From a virus: a stretch of 25,864 nt of DNA. The position numbers were made by a program, and so were the translations under genes. Below, one piece after another: positions 6,340-15,159 of the stretch. Under the pieces are notes generated by a model. That model saw only the letters and a list, made by a program, of their open reading frames with translations. It had not been told where the DNA came from and did not search any database. The DNA lies in the IMG/VR virus record IMGVR_UViG_3300025646_000322, positions 1 to 25,864 of that record, one strand, 5' to 3'. Numbering within the stretch: the stretch's first letter is position 1; every line of letters starts with the position of its first letter.

Positions 6340-8244
6340 ATGCAGGACTCTCTGTTCGAAAAAGACCATTACATCGCCCTTCAGATGAATGAAGGCGCGG
6401 AGCTTGAGTGGCATATGCCCTCTGAGTATCCGGATCTTACAGGGTATAAGCAGATTGCGGTCGACCTCGAGACCTGCGACCCGCGCCTGACCACGCTGGG
6501 TCCCGGCTGGGCTCGCAAGGATGGGTTCATCGTCGGCATCGCCGTGGCTGCCGGGGACGAGTCTTGGTACTTTCCGATCAGGCATGAGAACGGCCACAAC
6601 CTCGACCCCAAGATCACGATGAAATGGCTCAAGACGCAAATGGCCACGCCGCGGATCGACAAGATCATGCACAACGCCACCTACGACTTGGGCTGGCTTT
6701 GGGCGGAAGGAGTTGATGTTCAAGGCCGAATCATTGACACGATGATCACCGGGGCTGTGGTGGACGAAAACCGTTGGTCCTACAGCCTGAACAACCTCGG
6801 CAAGGATTACCTCGAGGAGCGCAAGAACGAAAAGCTGCTGCGCGTGGCGGCCGAGGAGTGGGGCATCGACGCCAAGGCGGAGATGTGGAAGCTGCCACCC
6901 AAGTATGTCGGGCTCTACGCCGAACAGGATGCGGCCATGACGCTGCGCCTGTGGGAGCGCCTCAAGATCGAGCTCGACAAGCTGGACCTCTGGAGTATCT
7001 GGGAGCTGGAGACGTCGCTGATCCCGATGATGCTTGATATGCGGAAGATGGGCGTTCGGGTGGATCTCGACGGCGCGGAGAAAGCGCGACGTGTTCTCCG
7101 CACCCGCAAAAAAGAGGTCGCGGACTTCATCAAGGACAAGAGCGGCGTGGCCATCGAACCTTGGGCCGCGGCATCCGTGCAGAAGGTCTTCGAGGCGCTG
7201 AACCTGCAGTACCCCAAGACCGAAGCCGGGGCGCCGTCGTTTACCAAGCAGTTCCTGTCCGCCCACCCACACGAGGTCGCGCAGGCGATCGTGCGGCTGC
7301 GGGAGACAGACAAGGCTGACAGCACGTTCATCGACACGATCCTGAAGCACGAGCATGAAGGCCGAATCCACACAGAATTTCACCAGCTCCGCAGCGACGA
7401 AGGCGGCACGGTGACCGGGCGGTTCAGCTCTTCGAACCCGAATCTCCAGCAGATCCCGGCCCGTGATCCGGAGATCAAGAAGATGATCCGGGGCCTGTTC
7501 GTCCCGGAGGATGGGACACAATGGGGATCGTTCGACTACTCGTCGCAGGAGCCCCGGCTGCTGGTCCACTTCGCCGCCAGTATCCGCGGACAGAACCGGC
7601 ATGACATGATCGACAGCGTGGTTCAAGCGTACCACGAAGGCGACGTAGACCTGCACCAGATGGTGGCAGACTTCGCCGGCATCTCCCGCAAGGAGGCCAA
7701 GGTGGTCAACCTTGGGATCATGTACGGCATGGGCAAGGGCAAGCTCGCAGGCCAGCTCGGTATTACTGAGGCGGAGGCGGGCGACCTGCTGTCTACGCAC
7801 CACGAGAAGGTGCCGTTCGTCAAAGGACTGGCCGACCTCGCCATGCAGCAAGCAGCCAAGCACGGGGTCATCCGGACCCTGCTCGGGCGCCGCTGCAACT
7901 TCCATCTCTGGGAGCCCCGGACTTTTGGCTACAAAAAGCCGCTCCCCTTTGAGGAAGCGATGAAAGAGTACGGCCAGCCCCTGACAAGAGCGTTTACTTA
8001 CAAGGCCTTAAACAAGCTGATCCAAGGTTCGGCGGCCGACCAGACCAAGAAGGCGATGGCGGACTGCTATGCAGAGGGCCTTCTTCCTATGCTCACGGTT
8101 CACGATGAGCTATGCTTCTCCGTAGAGAGTTCGGAGCAGGCGGCCCGGATCAAGGAGATCATGGAGACCGGCCTCTCCGACATCCTCAAGGTCCCATCCA
8201 AAGTGGATGCGGAACTGGGAGCCAACTGGGGAGAGGTCGGATGA
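6340..8244 (+). CDS. Family A DNA polymerase with 3'-5' exonuclease
   Basis: This 634-residue T7/Pol I-type replicative polymerase keeps all key motifs. Exonuclease: AVDLETCD (Asp42, Glu44), HNATYDLGWL (Asp116), YAEQD (Tyr193, Asp197). Polymerase: TGRFSSSNPNLQQIP (359-373), motif A SFDYSSQEPRLL (Asp399), O-helix motif B with Arg450, Lys454 and Tyr462-Gly463, and motif C TVHDEL (His588-Asp589-Glu590). The residue aligned with E. coli Phe762 is Leu458 (NLGIMYG). There is no 5'-nuclease domain and no obvious DnaJ insertion between the domains. ATG 6340 is preferred over an upstream start at 6289 because it follows the preceding stop by 1 nt, has AAGGG (6330-6334) upstream, and avoids a 50-nt overlap. 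It should replicate the phage genome with the SSB, primase and helicase of this cassette. Confidence 0.95.
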   Translation: MQDSLFEKDHYIALQMNEGAELEWHMPSEYPDLTGYKQIAVDLETCDPRLTTLGPGWARKDGFIVGIAVAAGDESWYFPIRHENGHNLDPKITMKWLKTQMATPRIDKIMHNATYDLGWLWAEGVDVQGRIIDTMITGAVVDENRWSYSLNNLGKDYLEERKNEKLLRVAAEEWGIDAKAEMWKLPPKYVGLYAEQDAAMTLRLWERLKIELDKLDLWSIWELETSLIPMMLDMRKMGVRVDLDGAEKARRVLRTRKKEVADFIKDKSGVAIEPWAAASVQKVFEALNLQYPKTEAGAPSFTKQFLSAHPHEVAQAIVRLRETDKADSTFIDTILKHEHEGRIHTEFHQLRSDEGGTVTGRFSSSNPNLQQIPARDPEIKKMIRGLFVPEDGTQWGSFDYSSQEPRLLVHFAASIRGQNRHDMIDSVVQAYHEGDVDLHQMVADFAGISRKEAKVVNLGIMYGMGKGKLAGQLGITEAEAGDLLSTHHEKVPFVKGLADLAMQQAAKHGVIRTLLGRRCNFHLWEPRTFGYKKPLPFEEAMKEYGQPLTRAFTYKALNKLIQGSAADQTKKAMADCYAEGLLPMLTVHDELCFSVESSEQAARIKEIMETGLSDILKVPSKVDAELGANWGEVG

Positions 8245-8447
8245 TCGAAGATTTCAAATCACTAGGCTTCAAAGACATGCACCCGATGCAGGTCGAGGCA
8301 ATCGTGGAGTTGATTGGGATCGCCTTGAACCTTGCGTCCATCTGTGAAGACAACGAAGTCCTCGACGACACCACCGCCTACTGCGACGAGCTGGTCAAGC
8401 TCTTCGGTGGCAATGGCGTCCGTCTCTCTGTGGACATAGACGTTTAA
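8241..8447 (+). CDS. Small acidic protein, unknown, last gene of the rightward cassette
   Basis: ATG 8241 overlaps the polymerase stop (ATGA) and opens a 68-residue frame starting MIEDFKSLGFKDMHPMQVEA and ending VRLSVDIDV. It is acidic and helical with two Cys and no recognised family. Coupling to the polymerase suggests co-expression and perhaps an accessory role, but nothing shows this directly. A longer frame starting at 8112 lies within the polymerase gene and is rejected. The stop TAA at 8445-8447 overlaps the stop of the opposite-strand gene. Confidence 0.7.
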   Translation: MIEDFKSLGFKDMHPMQVEAIVELIGIALNLASICEDNEVLDDTTAYCDELVKLFGGNGVRLSVDIDV

Positions 8448-11400
8448 GCCCGTCCTGTAGCCTGCGCGATCTGCATATTGGCCGCCTGCTCTGCTGGAGT
8501 GTCTCCAAGTAGAGCGGGCGAGACCGGAGCTGCGTTTGACTGGGGAGCCAGACGCATGCGGGGCGGAGGCGTGAACTGGAACTGCGGTGCGCCCCGAGGC
8601 ATTTGAACCTGCGGAAGACCCTGCTGCGGCATCTGCTGCTGCATGCGTTCAACGCGCTGAGCTGCCGCCTGCTGACCTTGTGACATGCCCTGCGCCGCAA
8701 CCTGTCCGGCAATCTCCCACGCTGTCTCCAGCGCCAAGCCAACCTTGTCAAAGTCAACCCCGGGGCCCGGACGAACCCCGGTGGGGCGCGTGATGAGATC
8801 TAGGAAAGCTTTGGTTCGAAGGAGTTTGGACATAGCCAAAAGGGAGCCGCCGGTTGCGAGTGTTACAAAAGGCTTTGTAATAAGACCAATAATACCCAGT
8901 GAACCTGCGATTGTTGCAGGGGCCAACGCCCCCAAGCCTTTGATCGGGTCGTTGGATGCAATGCGCGAGAATCGAGCCAAAGCATACAATCCGTCCACGA
9001 CATCAGATCCGAGGAGCTCGTTCAGTGTAGGACGGCCATAGCCGTTCAAAGCTTTCTCGATCGCGGTTGCATTCTTTCCGGAGAAGACAGCTTCAAGAAA
9101 GTCGTCACCCGGATCTGCGGCTTTTGCCAGAATGTCACGAACCGCAAGGTCTTTGACCATCTCCATAGTTGGCGACTGATCCCCAAGGATGTCTTTCGCA
9201 GCCTTCACCGCACTGACATTGTTGGGCTTGAGCACCGCGTTGAGCACCCGGTTGGCGTCGCCATCAGCCGCAGCCTGCTCAAGAACCCGAAGCAGGTTGA
9301 TGCCCTTGAGGTCGGCAACCTGTTGCGTCAGCCCGTTGATGGCCTGCAACTGGTCGGTAATGGGCATACCGGCCAAACGTGCCAGATCCCGCTCATTAAC
9401 ATTCCGGCCCAGTGTGGCCATGTCTTTCAAAGCGCCTTGCACTGCTGGGAACTGCTCCCCAAACAACGTCTTAGCTGTGCTACCAAGCGCATTGATCTTT
9501 TCTGCCACCTTCTCCGGCGCCACGCGGCCAAGTACATCCCGGCTTTCGTCAAACATCCGGTTGAGGTACATACCCGCGATCTGGCGGCGTACAGCTTCGC
9601 GCGTTTCGACACCCTGACCACGCGCCTGTGCCAGCCGCTCACCGAAGCGAACCTTGCTATTGAACAGCTCGTTATAGTAGCCGCGCAATGGATCGGTTTC
9701 CGGGAGAGCTGCCACAATATCACGAAGGGCTCGCGTCGTGCCGTTAGGCTGTGGGATCTGTACATCCGGCACCACCTCAAGAAGAGAGGTCGGAGGTTCA
9801 AGGGCCGCGCGCCCAGAAGGCACCACCGAGTTCAGGAAGCGACGCATGCCCTCCCCGTTGTTTGGCACCAGCAGACCAAAGTTCGGGTTGACGATGTCTT
9901 CCGGGTTGAAGTTCGTGTTTTCCCGAAACTTGCGGAAAAGGTTCTCCGACTGGACCTGACGGAACCGGTCGACGCCGCTCGTATAGAACCGCTGCGCCTT
10001 GCGGAGCAGGTCAAAGCCCTCGCGCATTTGCGCGAGCTCGGCTTTCGACATAAAGCGGCCATCTGGTCCCCGGAGGGGCGCTTTGGATGTGACGATGCCG
10101 GCAGCCATAGCCTCGGTTTCGCGGAAGGCGTCTTGGACCGAGCCAGTCAGACGAGTAAGCATGGCCTTGTCTACCGCGCCCACAAGGCTCGGATCAAAGG
10201 ACGCTTGGTTCAACATCGTGCGCAGGCTGTTGGCCGTATATACGTCCACGACATCCGGCATCTGAGAGACAAAGCGGCCAAAGCTGGTGCTCTCAAGGTT
10301 CATAGCAGGATTGTCCTGAACGATCTGTGCAAGTGTTCTTTTGACCGGCTGCACATTAACGATCGGCTTGCGCCCAAGACGTTGGTTGGCCATGCCGTAT
10401 ATCGCGTCGACGTCTTCGTCAAACGCGCGCTTGGCGATATCCAAAGCCTCGGCAATTGGACGAGCGCCCCGCGGATCGGGAGTACCAAACATTTTGGTCA
10501 GCTTGCCGATCTCGGTATCGACGACATTGCGTAGGTTATCTTCCGCAGAACGAAGCAAACCTTCGGGTGTACCGTAGATACGTTCGATGTCGCGGTTGAT
10601 CACGCCGCGCAGGCTGGCGTAGTCAAACTCTCCAGCAACACCACGCTCCTGTTGGATGCGCTGTATTTGCTGCATCACAGCATCAGCGTTTTGCTGCGCC
10701 GCAGCTTTGTTCGGGAACACACCCTCATAGATCGCCTGCAAGCGGCCAAGAATAGGCGAGGTATTCGCTGCTCGGACCGTGGGCCTAGCACCTTCGGCCA
10801 GCATCGCTCGGACCTCACGACGGGCGGCATTCGCTGCATCGCCACCCGGGCCCTTAATCAGGCGCGCAAGACCCATCGAGATTCCTCGGCCAAGTCCTTC
10901 ACCGGCGGCACCCAGAACGGTTTCAACAACAGCCTGACGGCCCACTTGGGCTAGCGGTTCGTCCTGCAAACCTGTTGTATACTCAAGGCCCTCGTCCAAG
11001 AGATAGCCGATACCGGTGCCGGCCCCGGCAAGCGCCATAGCTGGGAGGATCCCAACTCCGGTTGCAGCAAGGCCGCCGGCGACGCCGCCGATCAGAGGCA
11101 AAGCAGAGGCAGAGAAGAACTCCGAGATGTCCTGCCGTGTGAACCGCTTCTCGTCTTCGATAGACAGCAGCCCAGAGCCCTCGAGGCCATACATGTCCTT
11201 GAGGTTCTGCGGGACAGCGGCGAGATTTAGCGCATATCCGCCTTCCGGATCCTGCGTGTACATCTCAGGCGTAAACCCGGCGCGCTCAAGGCGGAGCCGG
11301 TATTCGCTGTCGTTGTCGGCTTTGGCCAAGAAGTTCCGCAGGCCGGTGTCTTTAACCCCGCTGCGGTCAATCTCAGCAGGTTGAGAGAAGTTCTTGCGGT

Positions 11401-11491
11401 AGTAGTTGGCCGCAATTCGCTTGGCTTGCTCCGGATCGCTCACCGAAGGCATCGAGAGAACTTGGCCGTTCGGCAGCGCTACGTCGACCAT
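8444..11491 (-). CDS. Large internal virion / DNA-ejection-type protein
   Basis: This 1015-residue protein is the last gene of the leftward virion block. The N-terminus (ALPNGQVLSMP..SDPEQAKRIAANY) is a small motif common at the start of phage internal virion proteins. Two long hydrophobic Gly/Ala-rich segments, near residues 128-165 (ALPLIGGVAGGLAATGVGIL) and 852-892 (ATIAGSLGIIGLITKPFVTL), could enter a membrane. The middle is long and helical, and the C-terminus is Gln/Pro-rich (MQQQMPQQGLPQVQMPRG) ending SPALLGDTPAEQAANMQIAQ. In T7-like phages, large internal proteins form the ejectosome that carries DNA through the cell envelope; this protein has the size, position and character for that. 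No lysozyme or transglycosylase motif was found. It starts 1 nt after the preceding stop (TAACATG). Function is inferred from context. Confidence 0.75.
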   Translation of the reverse strand: MVDVALPNGQVLSMPSVSDPEQAKRIAANYYRKNFSQPAEIDRSGVKDTGLRNFLAKADNDSEYRLRLERAGFTPEMYTQDPEGGYALNLAAVPQNLKDMYGLEGSGLLSIEDEKRFTRQDISEFFSASALPLIGGVAGGLAATGVGILPAMALAGAGTGIGYLLDEGLEYTTGLQDEPLAQVGRQAVVETVLGAAGEGLGRGISMGLARLIKGPGGDAANAARREVRAMLAEGARPTVRAANTSPILGRLQAIYEGVFPNKAAAQQNADAVMQQIQRIQQERGVAGEFDYASLRGVINRDIERIYGTPEGLLRSAEDNLRNVVDTEIGKLTKMFGTPDPRGARPIAEALDIAKRAFDEDVDAIYGMANQRLGRKPIVNVQPVKRTLAQIVQDNPAMNLESTSFGRFVSQMPDVVDVYTANSLRTMLNQASFDPSLVGAVDKAMLTRLTGSVQDAFRETEAMAAGIVTSKAPLRGPDGRFMSKAELAQMREGFDLLRKAQRFYTSGVDRFRQVQSENLFRKFRENTNFNPEDIVNPNFGLLVPNNGEGMRRFLNSVVPSGRAALEPPTSLLEVVPDVQIPQPNGTTRALRDIVAALPETDPLRGYYNELFNSKVRFGERLAQARGQGVETREAVRRQIAGMYLNRMFDESRDVLGRVAPEKVAEKINALGSTAKTLFGEQFPAVQGALKDMATLGRNVNERDLARLAGMPITDQLQAINGLTQQVADLKGINLLRVLEQAAADGDANRVLNAVLKPNNVSAVKAAKDILGDQSPTMEMVKDLAVRDILAKAADPGDDFLEAVFSGKNATAIEKALNGYGRPTLNELLGSDVVDGLYALARFSRIASNDPIKGLGALAPATIAGSLGIIGLITKPFVTLATGGSLLAMSKLLRTKAFLDLITRPTGVRPGPGVDFDKVGLALETAWEIAGQVAAQGMSQGQQAAAQRVERMQQQMPQQGLPQVQMPRGAPQFQFTPPPRMRLAPQSNAAPVSPALLGDTPAEQAANMQIAQATGRA

Positions 11492-11492
11492 G

Positions 11493-13205
11493 TTATTCCC
11501 CCAATCGCAGGATGTCTTCTTCCGTTAGGACAATGGGCGCTGTTCCGGGAGCCGATGTCGCTGGCGCAGGTGCGGCGGCAGGCGCCTCTGGGCGCTGGAC
11601 CTGCATACCCGGAATGCGGCTGGCCAGCATCTCAAACTCGGTTTCAACCTCCCGCCGGTTTTGTTGCAGGATCACGTTAACCTCGCGAATGGCTTCGCGG
11701 AGCTCTGCTTCACTGCGGAAGGCTCCAGAAGCAAGGCCGTTGATGTTCAGGCCCAGCCCGTCTTTGTCGTCTGTGACGATGCCAAGCAATTCGGCAACGC
11801 GGCGGCGGTCGCCGTCCGAAATCGTTCGGCCGCTTTCACCAAGTAGCATAGGTGCAAGCTGCGCGGCGAGAGTACGCTGGATCACATCAAAACGCTGCGC
11901 CGCACTGGCCCGCGGATTATCCCTGTCGACGCCCAAAGCATTTGCCACCGGCGTGGGCAGCGCCGCAGCCGCCCGGGTCAGGAAGCGACTGGCCGAGCCT
12001 TCAAACCCGGCGACGTCTTCCATGTCCAAAAGGTTTTCGGCCTCAGCGCTCAGTCCAAGCAAGCGGTCGCTTTCATCCATGGCGTTGTTATACGTCATGA
12101 TGATGCGGTCCTGCTCGCCTGCGATGATGGGCGTTGCACCAGAAAGTGTCCCCGGCAGCGTCGGCATAAACTGCGGGATGGTGCCGAAATGTTTGGTTTC
12201 AAGGTTCGAAGTGCTTTCGCCATACAGCTTGGACAGCGGATCTGACTGAGACTTGTACACTTCCAAAGTAAGAGCGGCTTCGGTCGCCTCACGGCCTGTC
12301 GCGGTTTCCCGCTTAGCTTGAAGACCTATGAGCATAGCGTTAGAAATACGCTCGGCCACGGACCCCGGACCACCAATCGCGCGGCCGAGGGCCACCCCGG
12401 TGATGGCGTCGTTGAGCTCGTCAACGGTCGCGGAGGCAGGCATCTCGCGTCCCGTAATCTCAGAAACAACTTTGCGGAAGCCTTCCCGAGTATTGGGAGC
12501 CCCAGCAGCCTCAGTAACCGCGCGCTGCCGATCCTCAGGTGTTGCCTCTGGATCAGACAGTGTGCTTTCCAGCTGACTAAACTGCGCCTGCGCTTCTTTG
12601 TTTTTACCCAGCCTTTCCCGTACCAAGGGCGCGATATCCTGTGCCGTGTCTCTTGGACGAGGTGTTGGCGTCTGTGTAATGTTCACAGGTCTGCCCTGAG
12701 CCTGATTTTGAGTGGCAGCAAACTGCGTACCAAGAGACGGCTCTGCCTGACCCTGACGGATAGCCTCAAGCGCGACATCTCCGCCGACATTCATGCGCAC
12801 AGGCTGGGGCTGTGCCATCTGCATGGGCGGCTGCTGAGGCTGTGCCATCTGCATGGGAGGCTGCTGAGGCTGTGCCATCTGCATGGGAGGCTGCTGAGGC
12901 TGTGCCATCTGCATGGGTTGTGGGCGTGGCTGCGGCTGCGGGAACATCCCGGGCACGATGTTGGGGAGTGGCACCTGCGCCATCGGTGGAGCCGCCGGGC
13001 GCATCTGCGGCGCCATCATATTCGGCATCATCCCGGTCATCTGAGGTGCCATGGCGCGCGGCCGGGCTGCTGCCATAAGTTCCTGAGACGACGCCATGAT
13101 GCCTTGTGGCATACGGCGATCCACGCCCGCCATCTCACGGAGCTTGTTTCGAGCGGCTTCCGACTTCCGGCGGAACAGGGCGCGATTGTAAACGTCGTCC
13201 TGCAT
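11493..13205 (-). CDS. Internal virion-type protein with Met/Gln/Pro repeat region
   Basis: This is a 570-residue protein. Residues about 50-140 are low complexity and rich in Met, Gln, Pro and Ala, including about 3.6 copies of the decapeptide MAQPQQPPMQ. The rest is mainly helical, with ATPEDRQRAVTEAAGAPNTR, ASAAQRFDVIQRTLAAQLAP and LLGESGRTISDGDRRRVAEL. The last motif recurs, as I recall, in putative internal virion proteins of marine podoviruses. The C-terminus is Ala/Pro-rich and ends TEEDILRLGE. AAGGTGAT lies close before ATG 13205. It sits between two other internal-type proteins and probably assembles with them in the capsid as part of the ejection apparatus. No enzyme motif is seen; the function is inferred from neighbours and composition. 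Confidence 0.7.
   Translation of the reverse strand: MQDDVYNRALFRRKSEAARNKLREMAGVDRRMPQGIMASSQELMAAARPRAMAPQMTGMMPNMMAPQMRPAAPPMAQVPLPNIVPGMFPQPQPRPQPMQMAQPQQPPMQMAQPQQPPMQMAQPQQPPMQMAQPQPVRMNVGGDVALEAIRQGQAEPSLGTQFAATQNQAQGRPVNITQTPTPRPRDTAQDIAPLVRERLGKNKEAQAQFSQLESTLSDPEATPEDRQRAVTEAAGAPNTREGFRKVVSEITGREMPASATVDELNDAITGVALGRAIGGPGSVAERISNAMLIGLQAKRETATGREATEAALTLEVYKSQSDPLSKLYGESTSNLETKHFGTIPQFMPTLPGTLSGATPIIAGEQDRIIMTYNNAMDESDRLLGLSAEAENLLDMEDVAGFEGSASRFLTRAAAALPTPVANALGVDRDNPRASAAQRFDVIQRTLAAQLAPMLLGESGRTISDGDRRRVAELLGIVTDDKDGLGLNINGLASGAFRSEAELREAIREVNVILQQNRREVETEFEMLASRIPGMQVQRPEAPAAAPAPATSAPGTAPIVLTEEDILRLGE
12811..12917 (-). repeat. Tandem 30-bp repeat coding for MAQPQQPPMQ
   Basis: Units at 12811-12840, 12841-12870 and 12871-12900 plus a partial copy to 12917 are nearly identical; the first differs at one base (GCGG versus GAGG). 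The unit is a multiple of three, so copy-number change would alter length of the disordered region without breaking the frame. Confidence 0.92.
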
Positions 13206-13208
13206 GGA

Positions 13209-14342
13209 TCACCTTCCCGTGTTTGTCAAAGAGCCAAGACCCTTACTCAAGGAAATTGCCGTACCAAAGATCGAGGCAACCGGATTGGGCGTCGGGGTGG
13301 TGGCCGAAGTAATGGATTGGCTGGTTGTCGGTACACCTTGGAAGATGTCAGACATAAAGCCAAACCGCTGCATCGGCTCATAGGCCTCTTCAAGCGCCGC
13401 GGACCGCTGTACGTCGTACTCGGCCTGCTGCTGCGCTTGTTGCAAGGCGCCGACATTGAACAGCGCGTTGACGTCGCGGGATGCCGCAGCCTGTGCCGCT
13501 TCGCCCAGCGCCGCTTGGCTCGTGCCCAACTGACCGATACCCTGACCCAGCTGACCGAAGATCTGCGCTGCCTGCTGGCCGCGCTGCATCTGGTTCTGGA
13601 ATGCGTTCTGCGCCTGCTGCTGTGCACCAGTGAAAGCAGCCGAGCGCAGCTGCGCTGAAGTGTTGGCGAGCTGCTGGGCAACATTGCGCTGCAGTTCCTG
13701 CTCAGCGACAGCCTGCCGCGAGCCGCCAAAGGCCCCAGCGCTCACAGCCTGCCCGCCAATGCGCTGGCGTTCAATAGCAGCTTGCCGCTGAAGATCGGCC
13801 TCCGTGCCGCGGATCACGTCTTCGACGAACGGATCGTAGAACTGGCGGTAGGACATCGGGTCATAGGCGCCCGTGGTACCCATCAAGCCGCCAGCTCCCG
13901 TGAGATACGACCCCAAGCCTGTAGCGTAGGTCTGCTCAGCCTGTTCCATCATCGGGGCGTAAAGACCGATACCGCCCCCTTCATACTGCCCGGTTTCGGG
14001 ATTGTACCGCCCGGTCATCAACTCCGTGGCGCGCTGCTGGGCAGGCGTAAATTGCATGATGTCGGCGCGCGGAACGCCGCCAACCACCAGCTCCATCGGC
14101 TGGCCCTGCTGGTTACGAGCTGCCATCGTCGGGTCGGTGGTCGTGCCGCCTTCCGGAGTGCGGTACAGCAGATTGCCCTGTTCGTCGTACTGGGCTTGAC
14201 CATACAGCGGAGACGTAGCAGCAATCCCGGAGACAGCGCCTGTTACCGGGTCCGTGTAGTAGATGTTGGCCAGCAAATCCTTGAGGAACCGCTCCTGATA
14301 CTCCGGGAGGACCGTCTGCTGCTGCTGTAGGGTCGTGGCCAT
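13209..14342 (-). CDS. Gln/Ala-rich internal virion-type protein
   Basis: This is a 377-residue protein. The N-terminal third has PxxGxYEGGGIGLYAPMMEQ-like stretches and a Tyr/Pro segment (YDPMSYRQFYDPFVEDVIRG, residues about 161-180). A long helical Gln/Ala-rich region follows with the characteristic QAVSAGAFGGSRQAVAEQEL, then many QQ pairs (TGAQQQAQNAFQNQMQRGQQ). The AGAFGGSRQ motif with a preceding FxxPxxE/D pattern is one I associate with internal or ejection proteins of marine podoviruses. Composition suggests an extended helical assembly. Start ATG 14342 overlaps the preceding stop (TAATG). It is likely part of the ejection complex with its neighbours; no enzymatic residues are seen. 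Confidence 0.7.
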   Translation of the reverse strand: MATTLQQQQTVLPEYQERFLKDLLANIYYTDPVTGAVSGIAATSPLYGQAQYDEQGNLLYRTPEGGTTTDPTMAARNQQGQPMELVVGGVPRADIMQFTPAQQRATELMTGRYNPETGQYEGGGIGLYAPMMEQAEQTYATGLGSYLTGAGGLMGTTGAYDPMSYRQFYDPFVEDVIRGTEADLQRQAAIERQRIGGQAVSAGAFGGSRQAVAEQELQRNVAQQLANTSAQLRSAAFTGAQQQAQNAFQNQMQRGQQAAQIFGQLGQGIGQLGTSQAALGEAAQAAASRDVNALFNVGALQQAQQQAEYDVQRSAALEEAYEPMQRFGFMSDIFQGVPTTSQSITSATTPTPNPVASIFGTAISLSKGLGSLTNTGR

Positions 14343-15136
14343 TATGCTCTCCGCTCGAGACGGTTCATCATCTCGTACATTTTCGCCGCGCCAGCATTGC
14401 GGTTGCCGTTGCCAGCGCCGCGGACCGCGCGTTCCGTCATGACGAACTCGCCATCAGACAGCATGGCCTCCTGAACGGGGCCGCCGTTCTGGTAGATCTT
14501 CGCCGGGATCGAATCACTGGTCCCGGTCCCCGGCCCTTGGATATATCCACCAACAGCGAAGCCGGGCCGGTTTGCGCCACCCGTCCGGTAGTCCGGAGCC
14601 GCTGTGCCCCGGTAGTCTGGGAGGCGTTCGCCCGTCTCGAGCATCCGCTTCTGTTCCGGGCTGAGCATGTCTTGGCTAGGCTCTGCGGCCTGCATCAAAG
14701 CGGCCATGATAAGCGGGTTCTGCTGGGCAAAGCCCATGATCCCGCCGCCAAGACCCGCTGCGCCGCCGCCAGCGCCACCACCGGTTAGGGCGGCGAGGGG
14801 GTTGATCTTTGCGCCACCGCTCATGGCTGCGCCCATGCCGCCAGCGCCACCACTTGCAGCACCAGCGCCGCCGCCGCCAAACAGAGCTGCCATGGGGCCA
14901 CCACCGCCACCTGCGCCACCAGCCAATGCGTTCAAGCCCAGAGAGCCTGCCGCGCCCTGCACAAAGCCCTGCGCCCCGGGAATTGACCCGATGCCAAAGC
15001 CCAGCACCCCAGCTTTCAGCGCATCGCCAATGTCTCCGCCGCCCGCAAGGGTGCCGATGCCAGAACCAAGGGCCGCGCCGAGAGGGCCGCCGACCGCCAG
15101 ACCGATCAAGCCGCCTATGGATGAAAGAAGGCCCAT
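14342..15136 (-). CDS. Glycine-rich virion protein with DSIPA/LSDGEFVM motif
   Basis: This is a 264-residue protein. Residues 1-150 are Gly/Ala-rich and hydrophobic (LLSSIGGLIGLAVGGPLGAA, AGGAGGGGGPMAALFGGGGA), likely membrane-active or self-associating. The C-terminal third is conserved in style: GYIQGPGTGTSDSIPAKIYQ, then LSDGEFVMTERAVRGAG and AAKMYEMMNRLERR. The GTSDSIPA...LSDGEFVM motif recurs in many tape-measure and virion proteins of phages. A good AGGAG (15148-15144) precedes ATG 15136. Location at the head of the internal-protein group suggests a gp14-like or membrane-interacting role during DNA delivery; this is inference. Confidence 0.72.
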   Translation of the reverse strand: MGLLSSIGGLIGLAVGGPLGAALGSGIGTLAGGGDIGDALKAGVLGFGIGSIPGAQGFVQGAAGSLGLNALAGGAGGGGGPMAALFGGGGAGAASGGAGGMGAAMSGGAKINPLAALTGGGAGGGAAGLGGGIMGFAQQNPLIMAALMQAAEPSQDMLSPEQKRMLETGERLPDYRGTAAPDYRTGGANRPGFAVGGYIQGPGTGTSDSIPAKIYQNGGPVQEAMLSDGEFVMTERAVRGAGNGNRNAGAAKMYEMMNRLERRA

Positions 15137-15159
15137 TATGCTTCTCCTGCCGTAATCAT
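15136..15159 (-). other. Seven-codon mini-ORF linking two virion genes
   Basis: ATG at 15159 overlaps the stop of the preceding gene (ATGA) and the frame MITAGEA ends in a TAA that overlaps the ATG of the next gene (TAATG). It contains the AGGAG site of the next gene. It would let ribosomes pass from gene to gene without release; the peptide itself is unlikely to matter. Confidence 0.35.

Noticed and set aside
6325-7905. Leftward frame of 526 codons
   Set aside because: It is the antisense shadow of the DNA polymerase in GC-rich DNA; no domain or ribosome site supports it.
9323-10534. Rightward frame of 403 codons
   Set aside because: It is antisense within the large internal virion protein and has no recognised motif.
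12318-13658. Rightward frame of 446 codons with His/Leu repeats
   Set aside because: It spans two leftward virion genes; its repeats are the antisense reading of the Met/Gln/Pro region.
14667-15155. Rightward Pro/Ala-rich frame
   Set aside because: It is the antisense reading of the Gly/Ala-rich virion protein, where stop codons are rare because of composition.
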